A stretch of 18,915 nt of DNA from an uncultured Bacillota bacterium (lineage in GTDB: Bacteria; Bacillota; Clostridia; Christensenellales; UBA1242). The stretch lies in the NCBI GenBank assembly GCA_900545735.1, contig URAC01000013.1, forward strand, positions 1 through 18,915, in the 5' to 3' direction. Shown piece after piece: positions 1 through 6,525 of this stretch. A program made the position numbers and the translations under genes. How positions within the stretch are numbered: position 1 is the first letter of the stretch; each line of letters opens with the position of its first letter. The notes below the pieces were generated by a model that was not told the DNA's origin, searched no databases, and saw only the letters and a list, made by a program, of their open reading frames with translations.

Positions 1-46
1 AGATCATGCCTAGTCTCGTGGGCTCGGAGATGTGTATAAGAGACAG
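1..46 (+). other. Nextera adapter remnant (library artefact)
   Basis: The first 46 bases are not genomic. They consist of the end of the Illumina i7 adapter, an 8-base index (CATGCCTA at 5-12), the Nextera read-2 adapter and the 19-base Tn5 mosaic end finishing at 46. The same 46 bases occur in reverse complement at the other end of the contig. Real sequence starts at 47. An open frame that begins at base 6 is an adapter translation fused to the first gene and is not a true start. Confidence 0.98.
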
Positions 47-50
47 ATAT

Positions 51-545
51 ATGCAATTATATAATTTCAATCGCCAAGAATGCGTAAACTACGCCCTGAA
101 ATGGGCGAAAGGCAGAAATCCAAAGTATTATGATTTTGAAAATCTTGGAGGAGATTGCACAAATTTTGCATCTCAAAGCGTTTACGCTGGGTGCGGAGTT
201 ATGAATGTCAATTATCCGCTGGGCTGGTATTATTACAACTCTTTTAATCGCTCGCCAAGTTGGACATCAGTTGAATATTTTTATAATTTTTTATTTAGAA
301 ATGAAAAATCTATTGGACCAGTTGGGAAATTAACAAATTTAAACGAATTGGAACTCGGCGACTTGGTGCAAGTGAAAATAAACGGCATTTACACGCATAC
401 GCTTGTTATTACAAAGATTGAAAATAGAAATTCCGCTTTTGATTATTTTGTTTGCGCACATACTTATGATGCTTTGAATCGGAGATTGTCTACATATAAC
501 TTAAAAGATGCAAGGTTTATCAAAATTTTGGGATTTTATAAATAA
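51..545 (+). CDS. Amidase_6 (putative amidase domain) protein, 5' end uncertain
   Basis: Counting from the ATG at 51 this is a 164-residue protein made almost entirely of an Amidase_6 domain, a papain-like fold found in Firmicutes wall or spore-associated proteins. Seen directly: the opening Tyr-Asn-Phe-Asn-Arg, a WAKGRNPKYYDFENLGGDC stretch with the probable catalytic Cys at residue 36 inside GGDCTNFASQ, a GWYYYNS block, GDLVQ near 103, and a probable catalytic His in YTHTLV at residue 116. Family knowledge suggests hydrolysis of an amide or peptide bond, possibly in peptidoglycan, but the substrate is unknown. There is no signal peptide within the window, and the adapter junction is only four bases upstream of the ATG. 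Either a signal or an N-terminal domain has been cut off, or the ATG is the real start of a domain-only protein. No terminator is obvious before the next gene. Confidence 0.82.
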   Translation: MQLYNFNRQECVNYALKWAKGRNPKYYDFENLGGDCTNFASQSVYAGCGVMNVNYPLGWYYYNSFNRSPSWTSVEYFYNFLFRNEKSIGPVGKLTNLNELELGDLVQVKINGIYTHTLVITKIENRNSAFDYFVCAHTYDALNRRLSTYNLKDARFIKILGFYK

Positions 546-565
546 ATAAAGTTTGCTTAAATATT

Positions 566-593
566 TTGCATTTACATATTTTTTTGTTAAAAT
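566..593 (+). promoter_or_regulatory. candidate sigma-A promoter for paralog A
   Basis: TTGCAT (566-571) and TAAAAT (588-593) are 16 bases apart in the AT-rich gap between the amidase gene and paralog A. They would start transcription near 600, just ahead of the GGGGGTG ribosome binding site at 613-619. The match is moderate and the surrounding sequence is very AT-rich, so other hexamer pairs are possible. Confidence 0.4.
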
Positions 594-622
594 ATTGTCA
601 ATAATTTAACTTGGGGGTGTGT

Positions 623-1417
623 ATGCAAAACAAAAAGCAAAGAAATGCAATAATAATAACTATTGCAGTTTTAGCCTGCTTGCTTATAGTGTTGCTTGCA
701 ACATATTTTTCGGGTGCTTGGTTTGTTGCTAAAAGAAAAGCCGAAGGTAGTTTACAATTTGTCGATGGTATTAAAATAAATTATGCAGGTTTGTATGAAG
801 ACTCTTCAACGCCTTCCAGTTCAAATCTAAAACTTGCATATTTGGTTGAAAGGCCAAGCGGTGAAGTTGAACTCAATCCTTTGGAAGAAACTAATGTAAT
901 GTCAAGTATGGTCTACTCACTTGCAAATCCAACTCTTAGTGCAAAAGAAGGCACTGTTCCATTTTATTTGAGAACTAGGTTCAATATAAAATTTTATTTC
1001 AAAAACGCTAGCGGCGAAGAAGTTTTATTGACAGATGAAAATAGAGATGAATTTATTGCTACAACATTAAATTATCAAAAAAATGGCGCTCCATATGTCA
1101 TAATAAATGAAAGAGATTTGTTCTTGAGTTTGCCAGTTTTTGACACAACTAAATTTGTTGAATATAACGGTTGGTATTATCTTGGAAGCGCTGAAGGTGC
1201 TGTTGCAAGTTTGGAAGACATAACTTTAATAAAAAATGAATATAATGGCGAAGAAACACAAGCGTATAAAATCTTCAAACTTGATGAAAATGAAAAAGTT
1301 TTAATTCAGCTTGATGACGAAATAGATTATGGAGAAAATATGCCATTCACAAAAATAGAGTTTTCATTGGACATTCAAGCGATAGAAGAACTTGCAATTT
1401 CTAATTGGAATTCTTAA
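623..1417 (+). CDS. TasA/camelysin-like exported protein, paralog A
   Basis: A 264-residue protein with a basic N-terminus, one hydrophobic segment (about residues 9-29) and a beta-rich extracytoplasmic domain. I chose the ATG at 623 over an in-frame TTG at 611 because the GGGGGTG at 613-619 is then a ribosome binding site rather than coding sequence. After the hydrophobic segment come Ser-Gly-Ala (30-32), which fits a type I signal peptidase site, and then Trp33-Phe34, Gly42, Phe46 and Gly49-Ile50. The same residues at the same spacing occur in the genes at 7316 and 16835. Other shared blocks are NPTLSAKEGTVPFYLR, GWYYLG, and a C-terminal strand with FSLDIQAIEE ending in SNWNS. The layout resembles TasA/camelysin fibre proteins, but this is my inference; no sequence search was possible. 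A terminator-like hairpin follows 35 bases after the stop. Confidence 0.8.
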   Translation: MQNKKQRNAIIITIAVLACLLIVLLATYFSGAWFVAKRKAEGSLQFVDGIKINYAGLYEDSSTPSSSNLKLAYLVERPSGEVELNPLEETNVMSSMVYSLANPTLSAKEGTVPFYLRTRFNIKFYFKNASGEEVLLTDENRDEFIATTLNYQKNGAPYVIINERDLFLSLPVFDTTKFVEYNGWYYLGSAEGAVASLEDITLIKNEYNGEETQAYKIFKLDENEKVLIQLDDEIDYGENMPFTKIEFSLDIQAIEELAISNWNS

Positions 1418-1434
1418 AAATTAGACATTAAATT

Positions 1435-1464
1435 CGAATATTCGCGACTCTTCCTTCATAGATT
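1435..1464 (+). promoter_or_regulatory. candidate sigma-E promoter of spoIVA
   Basis: CGAATATT (1435-1442) and CATAGATT (1457-1464) are separated by 14 bases. Each matches 6 of 8 positions of the Bacillus sigma-E consensus (GKCATATT, CATACAMT). Transcription would begin near 1471 and give a leader of about 16 bases that starts inside the 3' arm of the hairpin at 1453-1480. In Bacillus subtilis spoIVA is transcribed by mother-cell sigma-E, so the position and class agree with the gene. The assignment comes from sequence comparison by eye. Confidence 0.5.
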
Positions 1465-1486
1465 ATAACATCTATGGAGGTTTTTT
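1453..1486 (+). terminator. terminator-like hairpin overlapping the spoIVA ribosome binding site
   Basis: CCTTCATAGAT (1453-1463) pairs with ATCTATGGAGG (1470-1480) over 11 base pairs, one of them G-U, around a TATAAC loop. Six T residues follow at 1481-1486 and the spoIVA ATG comes at 1487. It has the form of an intrinsic terminator for paralog A, but its 3' arm contains the spoIVA GGAGG ribosome binding site. In a read-through transcript that site would be paired. Confidence 0.7.
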
Positions 1487-2965
1487 ATGGAAAATTATAG
1501 TCTATATGAAGATATTGCCAAACGCACAGGCGGCGATATTTATGTGGGCGTAGTCGGTCCTGTTCGTTGCGGAAAATCTACCTTTATAACAAACTTTATG
1601 CAAAGTTTGGTTGTTCCAAATATTAAGGATATCAACTGTAAAGAAAGGGCGATTGACGAACTGCCACAAAGTGCAGATGGAAAAACAATTATGACAACTC
1701 AACCAAGATTTGTCCCAAATGAAGCAGTCAAAATCAATGTTGATGAAAAAGTTGAAATGAATGTCAGAATGATTGATTGTGTGGGCTATCTTGTTGATGG
1801 CGCATTGGGACACGAAGAAGGTGAAAAGCCAAGGCTTGTTAAAACACCTTGGACGCAAGAAGATATACCTTTTGAAGAGGCGGCGGAACTTGGCACAAAA
1901 AAGGTTATCGAAGAACATTCAACAATAGGAATTGTGATGACAACCGATGGCTCAATTACAGATATTCCAAGAAGCAGTTATGTTCAAGCCGAAGAAAGGG
2001 TTGTTAGAGAACTTGCAGCACAAAACAAACCTTTTGTTATTGTGTTGAACTCCAAAAAACCAAACGCAGAAGAAACAAAAAAGCTTGCAAATTCACTTTA
2101 TGCTAAATATCAAATTCCTGTAATAACTAAAGATGTTGCAAAATTGACAGAAAAAGATGTTGAAGATATCTTTGAAAAAATATTGCTCGAATTTCCAATA
2201 AAAACATTGAGCGTAAAAATGCCAGAATGGTTGCAAGTCTTGCCTTTTGAACACCCAATTATTACAAGCATTATTTCAGAAATTGAAAAATTTGGACAAG
2301 AAGCAAACAAGATTGGCCAAATTGATAGAACAAATGTAGCATTTTTAGAAAATGAAGATTTTGAACCGGTTGTTGTATCAACAATCAAAATGGGCGAAGG
2401 CAAAATCTACTTTGAAATTACTCCTAAGCCACAACTATTCTATCGTGTTCTTTCAGAACAATGCGAAACAGAAATCAAAGATGATTTCCACTTGATGTCT
2501 TACATCAAACAACTTGCTTATGCTAAAAAGGAATATGACAAAATCAAAGTCGCACTTGAAGAAGTAAAAGAAAAGGGCTACGGCGTGGTGATGCCATCTG
2601 CTGAAGATATGAGTTTGGAAGACCCACAAATTGTTAAACAAGGTTCAAAGTTTGGCGTAAAACTCAAAGCTTCAGCACCAAGTTTGCATATTATGAGTGT
2701 AGATATTGAAACTGAAGTCAATCCGCTTGTTGGCTCGCAAGCTCAAAGTGAAGAACTTGTCAAATATCTGCTTGACGAATTTGAACAAAATCCAAAAGCA
2801 ATTTGGGAAACAAATATGTTTGGCAAGAGTTTGAGTTCGCTTGTAAATGAAGGCATCAATGCAAAAATTACAACAATGCCACTTGAAGCACAACGCAAAA
2901 TGAGAAAAACACTCGGAAGAATAATCAACGAAGGCAAAGGCGGCATCATCTGTATATTGCTATAA
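1487..2965 (+). CDS. spoIVA: stage IV sporulation protein A (spore coat morphogenetic ATPase)
   Basis: SpoIVA is the mother-cell ATPase that polymerises on the outer forespore membrane and forms the base layer of the spore coat. The 492-residue length equals that of the Bacillus subtilis protein. Seen directly: the Walker A loop GPVRCGKST at 24-32 with Lys30, the sensor threonines Thr70-Thr71 in GKTIMTTQP, the Walker B Asp97 in MIDCVGY, and the conserved C-terminus GKGGIICILL. These agree in position with the Bacillus residues known to be needed for ATP hydrolysis and polymerisation. The ribosome binding site GGAGG (1476-1480) is six bases from the ATG. The gene stands alone, with a candidate sigma-E promoter in front and an 11-bp terminator hairpin behind. 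Its presence identifies the organism as an endospore former or a close relative of one. Confidence 0.97.
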   Translation: MENYSLYEDIAKRTGGDIYVGVVGPVRCGKSTFITNFMQSLVVPNIKDINCKERAIDELPQSADGKTIMTTQPRFVPNEAVKINVDEKVEMNVRMIDCVGYLVDGALGHEEGEKPRLVKTPWTQEDIPFEEAAELGTKKVIEEHSTIGIVMTTDGSITDIPRSSYVQAEERVVRELAAQNKPFVIVLNSKKPNAEETKKLANSLYAKYQIPVITKDVAKLTEKDVEDIFEKILLEFPIKTLSVKMPEWLQVLPFEHPIITSIISEIEKFGQEANKIGQIDRTNVAFLENEDFEPVVVSTIKMGEGKIYFEITPKPQLFYRVLSEQCETEIKDDFHLMSYIKQLAYAKKEYDKIKVALEEVKEKGYGVVMPSAEDMSLEDPQIVKQGSKFGVKLKASAPSLHIMSVDIETEVNPLVGSQAQSEELVKYLLDEFEQNPKAIWETNMFGKSLSSLVNEGINAKITTMPLEAQRKMRKTLGRIINEGKGGIICILL

Positions 2966-2972
2966 AATAATA

Positions 2973-3003
2973 AAAACTCACTCGTTTGAGTGAGTTTTAT
3001 TTT
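2973..3003. terminator. bidirectional intrinsic terminator
   Basis: A perfect 11-bp stem, AAAACTCACTC (2973-2983) against GAGTGAGTTTT (2988-2998), with a GTTT loop. It lies between the convergent spoIVA and the membrane-protein gene at 3009-3824. The A-run on one side and T-run on the other let it work for both strands. Confidence 0.9.
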
Positions 3004-3008
3004 GCCAT

Positions 3009-3824
3009 TTATAATATTTCGTCTGGCAGGACAATGTTGTATTTTGGCAAGATATACGATACTAAACTTAATAAAAGCAATATTGAGCTCATAATGACAT
3101 AATATAAGTTCATTCTGAAAATAAAACTTGAAAGCAATAAGATAATAGAGGCAAAGAAATAACCTTTGCTTCTCTTTTTGTTAAGCGAATATGCGACAAT
3201 CTCTTTGATTTTCATTTTTGTTGTGGCTTTTAGTTCTGTTAAATTTTCTGGAAAGATGTTGTATGCCTTCATAAGTTTGTTGTAAGCATCTTTTTTATCT
3301 AAAATCAAAATTGTAATTCCTTCAATTTGATTTGCAAGAGTGATTACTTCTCTGGAAACATCTTTTGCGCAAACAACCAATTTTGTAAAGGTTATTTTTT
3401 TAAGTTTGGATAATATCTCGACCAAATCTTGCGGCATAAAAGTGGATAAGGAATAAGAAGGATATAAAATTGTTTTTGAATTGACTTCTTCTTTTTCTTT
3501 GTGCTCGACTATTAAATATTTCGAGCGTTTAGTAACCTTATGTCTTGATTTAGCAAGGTCGTAATAAAAATTTAAAGCGTCTTGTGGATTAAAGGCAAAG
3601 CTTGTTGCGATTTTGTCTGCAAGAGTGGCATCTTTTGCCTTCATAAATTCTTTTTCTTTACGATTTCTTAAGATGTAATGCAAAGAGATTTCTATAACTA
3701 TTGTAGCAAGCACGGTGTAGAGAATGGAAAGCCAAAAGTTGGGAACAAAATATCTAAACCATACAAGGCAGATTAAAAAGATTAAAGATATTCTAAAAAA
3801 AGTATTAAAAAACTTAAATAGCAT
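3009..3824 (-). CDS. membrane protein of unknown function, four predicted TM segments
   Basis: I do not recognise this 271-residue protein. It has two hydrophobic segments near the N-terminus (about 5-22 and 30-48), a soluble middle part of about 165 residues (alternating strands and helices, for example KLVVCAKDVSREVITLAN and GITILILDKKDAYNKLM), and two more hydrophobic segments at about 215-232 and 238-255. The topology puts the middle domain in the cytoplasm. The middle part faintly recalls restriction-endonuclease-like domains of some membrane proteins, but I see no catalytic motif and make no claim. I use the ATG at 3824 because the frame's upstream TTG (3860) coincides with a promoter -35 box. 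Neither start has a Shine-Dalgarno sequence. The gene is convergent to spoIVA and divergent from rpsB. Confidence 0.7.
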   Translation of the reverse strand: MLFKFFNTFFRISLIFLICLVWFRYFVPNFWLSILYTVLATIVIEISLHYILRNRKEKEFMKAKDATLADKIATSFAFNPQDALNFYYDLAKSRHKVTKRSKYLIVEHKEKEEVNSKTILYPSYSLSTFMPQDLVEILSKLKKITFTKLVVCAKDVSREVITLANQIEGITILILDKKDAYNKLMKAYNIFPENLTELKATTKMKIKEIVAYSLNKKRSKGYFFASIILLLSSFIFRMNLYYVIMSSILLLLSLVSYILPKYNIVLPDEIL

Positions 3825-3830
3825 AATTAA

Positions 3831-3860
3831 ATTATTGACAAATATATAAATGTTATTCAA
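3831..3860 (-). promoter_or_regulatory. candidate promoter of the membrane-protein gene, leaderless geometry
   Basis: On the minus strand TTGAAT (3860-3855) and AATAAT (3836-3831) are 18 bases apart. The -10 box ends six bases before the ATG at 3824, so transcription would start at or next to the start codon. There is no ribosome binding site. The hexamers match consensus at 4 and 5 of 6 positions, so the call is moderate. Confidence 0.4.
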
Positions 3861-3903
3861 TTTACTATATAAGATTTCATATTAATAAAAATGTTAAAAA
3901 TAC

Positions 3904-3932
3904 TTGTAATTTTTATTTCAATGTGATATATT
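3904..3932 (+). promoter_or_regulatory. sigma-A promoter of rpsB-tsf (extended -10)
   Basis: TTGTAA (3904-3909), a 17-base spacer and TATATT (3927-3932), preceded by TGA as an extended -10 element. Transcription would start near 3939 and leave a leader of about 129 bases before rpsB. It is the best promoter match in the 3861-4067 gap. Confidence 0.65.
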
Positions 3933-3973
3933 AGCAAAGTCATTCATTGGCAAATAAACACTTGCAGTCCATT

Positions 3974-4020
3974 TTTTGCCCGTTGCCTTAAATGTTAGCG
4001 CAAATTTAAGGTTGGCAAAA
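3974..4020 (+). promoter_or_regulatory. structured rpsB leader, candidate autoregulatory element
   Basis: Two nested stems lie in the predicted rpsB leader. The outer stem is TTTTGCC (3974-3980) with GGCAAAA (4014-4020), 7 bp. An asymmetric internal loop separates it from the inner stem, CCTTAAAT (3986-3993) with ATTTAAGG (4004-4011), 8 bp, closed by a 10-base loop GTTAGCGCAA. The structure has no T-run, so it is not a terminator. Ribosomal protein operons are often controlled by binding of one product to such a leader, and S2 represses its own operon in Escherichia coli. That this element binds S2 is inference. Purine-rich sequence from 4021 leads to the AAGGAGG ribosome binding site near 4052-4058. 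Confidence 0.5.
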
Positions 4021-4067
4021 GAGCAAACAAGACGCAAGGAAGACTAAAAACAAGGAGGAAAATAAAA

Positions 4068-5009
4068 ATGTCGGTTATTTCAATGAAACAACTTCTAGAA
4101 GCAGGCGTTCATTTTGGTCACCAAACAAGAAAATGGAACCCAAAAATGAAAAAATATATTTTCACTGCTCGTAATGATATTCATATCATTAACTTAGAAG
4201 ACACATCAGTTCTTGTTGACAAAGCATATTCTTTTGTTAGAGATGTTGTTGCAGCAGGAAAAAGCGTGCTATTCGTTGGCACAAAAAAACAAGCACAAGA
4301 TGCTGTTAAAGAAGAAGCAGAGCGTTGCGGAATGTTCTATGTAAACAATCGTTGGCTCGGCGGTTGCCTTACAAATTTCAAGACTATGAGGTCAAGAATT
4401 GATAGGCTCAACAAATTAAATCAAATGGAAAAAGTTGGAGAGTTCGACCTTCTCCCTAAGAAAGAAGTTTCTATCTTAAAAGCAGAACGCGATAAATTGG
4501 AACTCAATCTTGGCGGTGTTAAAGATATGAGAGAACTTCCAGGTGTTATCTTTGTTGTTGACCCAACAAAAGAACACATTTGCGTTAAAGAAGCATTAAG
4601 ACTTCACATTCCACTAGTTGGACTTTGCGACACAAACTGTGACCCAACAGGAATCGATTATGTAATTCCAGGAAACGATGACGCAATTCGTTCAGTAAAA
4701 TTGATTGCATCAGCAATAGCAGATGCTGTTATTGAAGCAAGAGAAGGCGTATCTTTCAAAGAAAATAATGAAGAAGATGAAAAAGTAGATTTAGAAGCGG
4801 CACTTGCTGAAGTTAAACCTACAGTAGAAATGGCAGAAGCAGCAGTTGAAGAACCTGTTCAACACAAAAAACCAAGAGCAAAGAAAGTAAAAGAAGTTGA
4901 AGAAGTTAAAGAAACTGTTGAAGAACAAGCTGAAGTTGCAGAAGAAAAACCAAAAAAAGCTCCAAGAGCAAAAAAGGTTGCAACTGAAACTGAAAATAAA
5001 GGAGAATAA
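4068..5009 (+). CDS. rpsB: 30S ribosomal protein S2 with charged C-terminal extension
   Basis: S2 is a late-assembling 30S subunit protein that sits near the platform and is needed for S1 binding and initiation in many bacteria. The S2 core occupies about residues 1-232 with typical blocks: LLEAGVHFGHQTRKWNPKM, VGTKKQAQ near 70, NNRWLGGCLTNF at 93-104, ELPGVIFVVDP at 156-166 and GNDDAIRSV at 202-210. Residues 233-313 form a Lys/Glu/Ala-rich tail with two PRAKKV repeats, likely disordered. At 313 residues it is longer than the usual 230-260. The strong GGAGG ribosome binding site is nine bases before the ATG. It is followed after two bases by tsf and is clearly co-transcribed with it. Confidence 0.98.
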   Translation: MSVISMKQLLEAGVHFGHQTRKWNPKMKKYIFTARNDIHIINLEDTSVLVDKAYSFVRDVVAAGKSVLFVGTKKQAQDAVKEEAERCGMFYVNNRWLGGCLTNFKTMRSRIDRLNKLNQMEKVGEFDLLPKKEVSILKAERDKLELNLGGVKDMRELPGVIFVVDPTKEHICVKEALRLHIPLVGLCDTNCDPTGIDYVIPGNDDAIRSVKLIASAIADAVIEAREGVSFKENNEEDEKVDLEAALAEVKPTVEMAEAAVEEPVQHKKPRAKKVKEVEEVKETVEEQAEVAEEKPKKAPRAKKVATETENKGE

Positions 5010-5011
5010 TT

Positions 5012-5662
5012 ATGTTTACAAACGCAGATATAGTTAAACTTCGTTCATCAACTGGCGCTGGTATGATGGACTGCAAAAAAGCATTAACTGAAACAAACGG
5101 AAATTTTGACGAAGCAGTTAAGTGGCTTAGAGAAAAAGGAATTGCAGCCGCTGCTAAAAAAGCAGATAGAATTGCTGCAGAAGGTTTGGTCGCTTCATAC
5201 ATTCATATGGGCGGAAAAATTGGCGTTCTTGTAGAAGTAAACTGTGAAACAGACTTCGTTGCAAAAAGCGACGCTTTCCAAGCATTAGTTAAAGACATTG
5301 CTATGCAAATTGCTGCAGCAAAACCTTTGTATGTATCTTCAAGCGAAGTTCCAGCAGAAGCTTTAGATGAAGAAAAAGAAATCTTAACAGCTCAAGCAAA
5401 AAATGAAGGTAAGCCAGAAGCAGTTATTGCAAAAATGGTTGAAGGCAGAGTTAAAAAATACTATAAAGACGTATGCCTTTTAGATCAAGATTTTGTTAAA
5501 GATAGTTCAAAAACAATTTCTCAAATTATCAATGAAGCAATTTTGACAATCGGTGAAAAAATTTCTGTTAGAAGATTTGTTCGTTATGAAATGGGCGAAG
5601 GCTTAGAAAAGAGAAATGACAATCTCGCTGATGAAGTTGCAAAACAAATGGCTGGAAAATAA
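5012..5662 (+). CDS. tsf: translation elongation factor Ts, short form
   Basis: EF-Ts is the guanine-nucleotide exchange factor that reloads EF-Tu with GTP during elongation. The N-terminal UBA-like helix bundle (RSSTGAGMMDCKKAL, residues 11-25) is followed by the EF-Tu contact motif TDFVAK at 80-85, the same position as in Escherichia coli. At 216 residues it belongs to the short class common in Clostridia and lacks the longer core of Bacillus and E. coli forms (about 280-293). Its ribosome binding site AAGGAG overlaps the end of rpsB. A 12-bp terminator follows directly, so the operon stops at two genes here and pyrH and frr, which commonly follow tsf, are not adjacent. Confidence 0.97.
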   Translation: MFTNADIVKLRSSTGAGMMDCKKALTETNGNFDEAVKWLREKGIAAAAKKADRIAAEGLVASYIHMGGKIGVLVEVNCETDFVAKSDAFQALVKDIAMQIAAAKPLYVSSSEVPAEALDEEKEILTAQAKNEGKPEAVIAKMVEGRVKKYYKDVCLLDQDFVKDSSKTISQIINEAILTIGEKISVRRFVRYEMGEGLEKRNDNLADEVAKQMAGK

Positions 5663-5668
5663 TTTTTT

Positions 5669-5699
5669 AAAAACTCTTTCAAACTGAAAGAGTTTTTTT
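5669..5699 (+). terminator. intrinsic terminator of rpsB-tsf
   Basis: A perfect 12-bp stem, AAAAACTCTTTC (5669-5680) with GAAAGAGTTTTT (5686-5697), with a five-base loop and a run of seven T at 5693-5699. It starts six bases after the tsf stop codon. Confidence 0.92.
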
Positions 5700-5702
5700 A
5701 TG

Positions 5703-5731
5703 TTGCAAATTTATTTTTTATGATGTAAAAT
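5703..5731 (+). promoter_or_regulatory. candidate promoter of the 5738 gene, leaderless geometry
   Basis: TTGCAA (5703-5708), a 17-base spacer and TAAAAT (5726-5731). Seven bases after the -10 box lies the G of the GTG start codon at 5738. No ribosome binding site precedes it. The arrangement predicts an mRNA beginning at or within a base or two of the start codon. Confidence 0.5.
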
Positions 5732-5737
5732 AAAATT

Positions 5738-6475
5738 GTGGACGAATTAAAACAAGGAGAAACAAGAACATCAATATTGATAGACACGCAAACTGACTAT
5801 CAAAGTTTTTCCAATGCCCAAACTCAACAAAACAACGAAAAACGCGAAGAAGCCAAGAAAAAACTTTTTAATTTTGTTGAAAATGAGCAAGAAAAAAAGG
5901 CTTTGCCAAAGCAATCCATTTCATTAGACAAACAAGTTTTTGAAAATGAAGAACTTAAAATGCAAACCTTGCCCGAAAAGCAAACAGAAGCGGCTTTTGA
6001 ACCTGAATTGCAAACCGAGCAAGAAGTTACAGAAGATATTCAACAATCCATTGAAAACGACACCGAAGAAGAAGTTGACGAAAGCAGCGTTAAAGAAAAT
6101 CGAAAGAGAATTGTATATGCCGAGCGCAAAAAAACGAACATAAAGTTAAGGTTAAAACTTGCCGCTTGCGCAATAGCGTGCGTATTAACTTGTCTTGGCG
6201 GTTGGGCAATATACAACGCGGTTGAAATTAAAACTTTAACTGGGGAAGCCCAAGCAAAAAATGCTCAATATAGTATAAATGTAGTTAAGGTTATATCTAA
6301 TACATCTAAATTAGATGACTTAACAAATCCTAATAGCATAACAAATTTGGACGAACTCGAAAGTGCAAATATCGTTCAAATAATTCCAAAAGAAAAGTCT
6401 GCACCACAAACGATTGAAAAAAAGAGTAATTGGTTTGATAGAGTTTGTAACTGGCTTTCAAATTTATTTAAATAA
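5738..6475 (+). CDS. single-pass membrane protein of unknown function
   Basis: I do not recognise this 245-residue protein. Residues 1-120 are hydrophilic, rich in Gln, Glu and Lys and probably disordered or coiled. A basic patch (121-140, with NRKRIVYAERKK) precedes one hydrophobic segment at about 139-158. A short polar domain follows and the protein ends in an amphipathic, aromatic stretch (NWFDRVCNWLSNLFK, 231-245). The positive-inside rule places the long N-terminal part in the cytoplasm and about 85 residues outside. The start is GTG at 5738; the next in-frame Met is at residue 75 and would discard much of the cytoplasmic part. There is no Shine-Dalgarno sequence. It lies between the rpsB-tsf terminator and the broken DUF421 gene. 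A scaffolding role at the membrane would fit but is not supported by any motif. Confidence 0.65.
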   Translation: MDELKQGETRTSILIDTQTDYQSFSNAQTQQNNEKREEAKKKLFNFVENEQEKKALPKQSISLDKQVFENEELKMQTLPEKQTEAAFEPELQTEQEVTEDIQQSIENDTEEEVDESSVKENRKRIVYAERKKTNIKLRLKLAACAIACVLTCLGGWAIYNAVEIKTLTGEAQAKNAQYSINVVKVISNTSKLDDLTNPNSITNLDELESANIVQIIPKEKSAPQTIEKKSNWFDRVCNWLSNLFK

Positions 6476-6484
6476 AAACTAATC

Positions 6485-6525
6485 ATCTGGCAATAATATT
6501 TTTGGAGAATATTATGCCAGATTTT
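6485..6525 (+). promoter_or_regulatory. hairpin enclosing the ribosome binding site and start codon of the DUF421 gene
   Basis: ATCTGGC-A-ATAATATT (6485-6500) pairs with AATATTATGCCAGAT (6508-6522): 15 base pairs with one bulged A at 6492. The seven-base loop TTTGGAG holds the GGAG ribosome binding site, and the ATG at 6514 lies in the 3' arm. Four T follow (6522-6525). It could terminate transcription from the gene at 5738-6475, block translation of the DUF421 gene, or both. Confidence 0.6.

Noticed and set aside
6..50. N-terminal 15 residues in frame with the Amidase_6 gene, starting at the ATG at base 6
   Set aside because: These codons are adapter plus four bases of genomic sequence; the peptide is a known artefact of Nextera adapter translation.
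595..609. 15-base match (TTGTCAATAATTTAA) between the region before paralog A and the minus strand at 3842-3828
   Set aside because: In very AT-rich DNA a match of this length within 19 kb is close to chance expectation, and the two copies sit differently relative to their genes.
1502..2949. Several minus-strand open frames opposite spoIVA
   Set aside because: They have no ribosome binding sites and are explained by the codon use of spoIVA.
4906..5202. Minus-strand open frame across the rpsB-tsf junction
   Set aside because: It is a shadow of the Lys/Glu-rich rpsB tail and tsf, with low-complexity Leu/Phe composition and no ribosome binding site.
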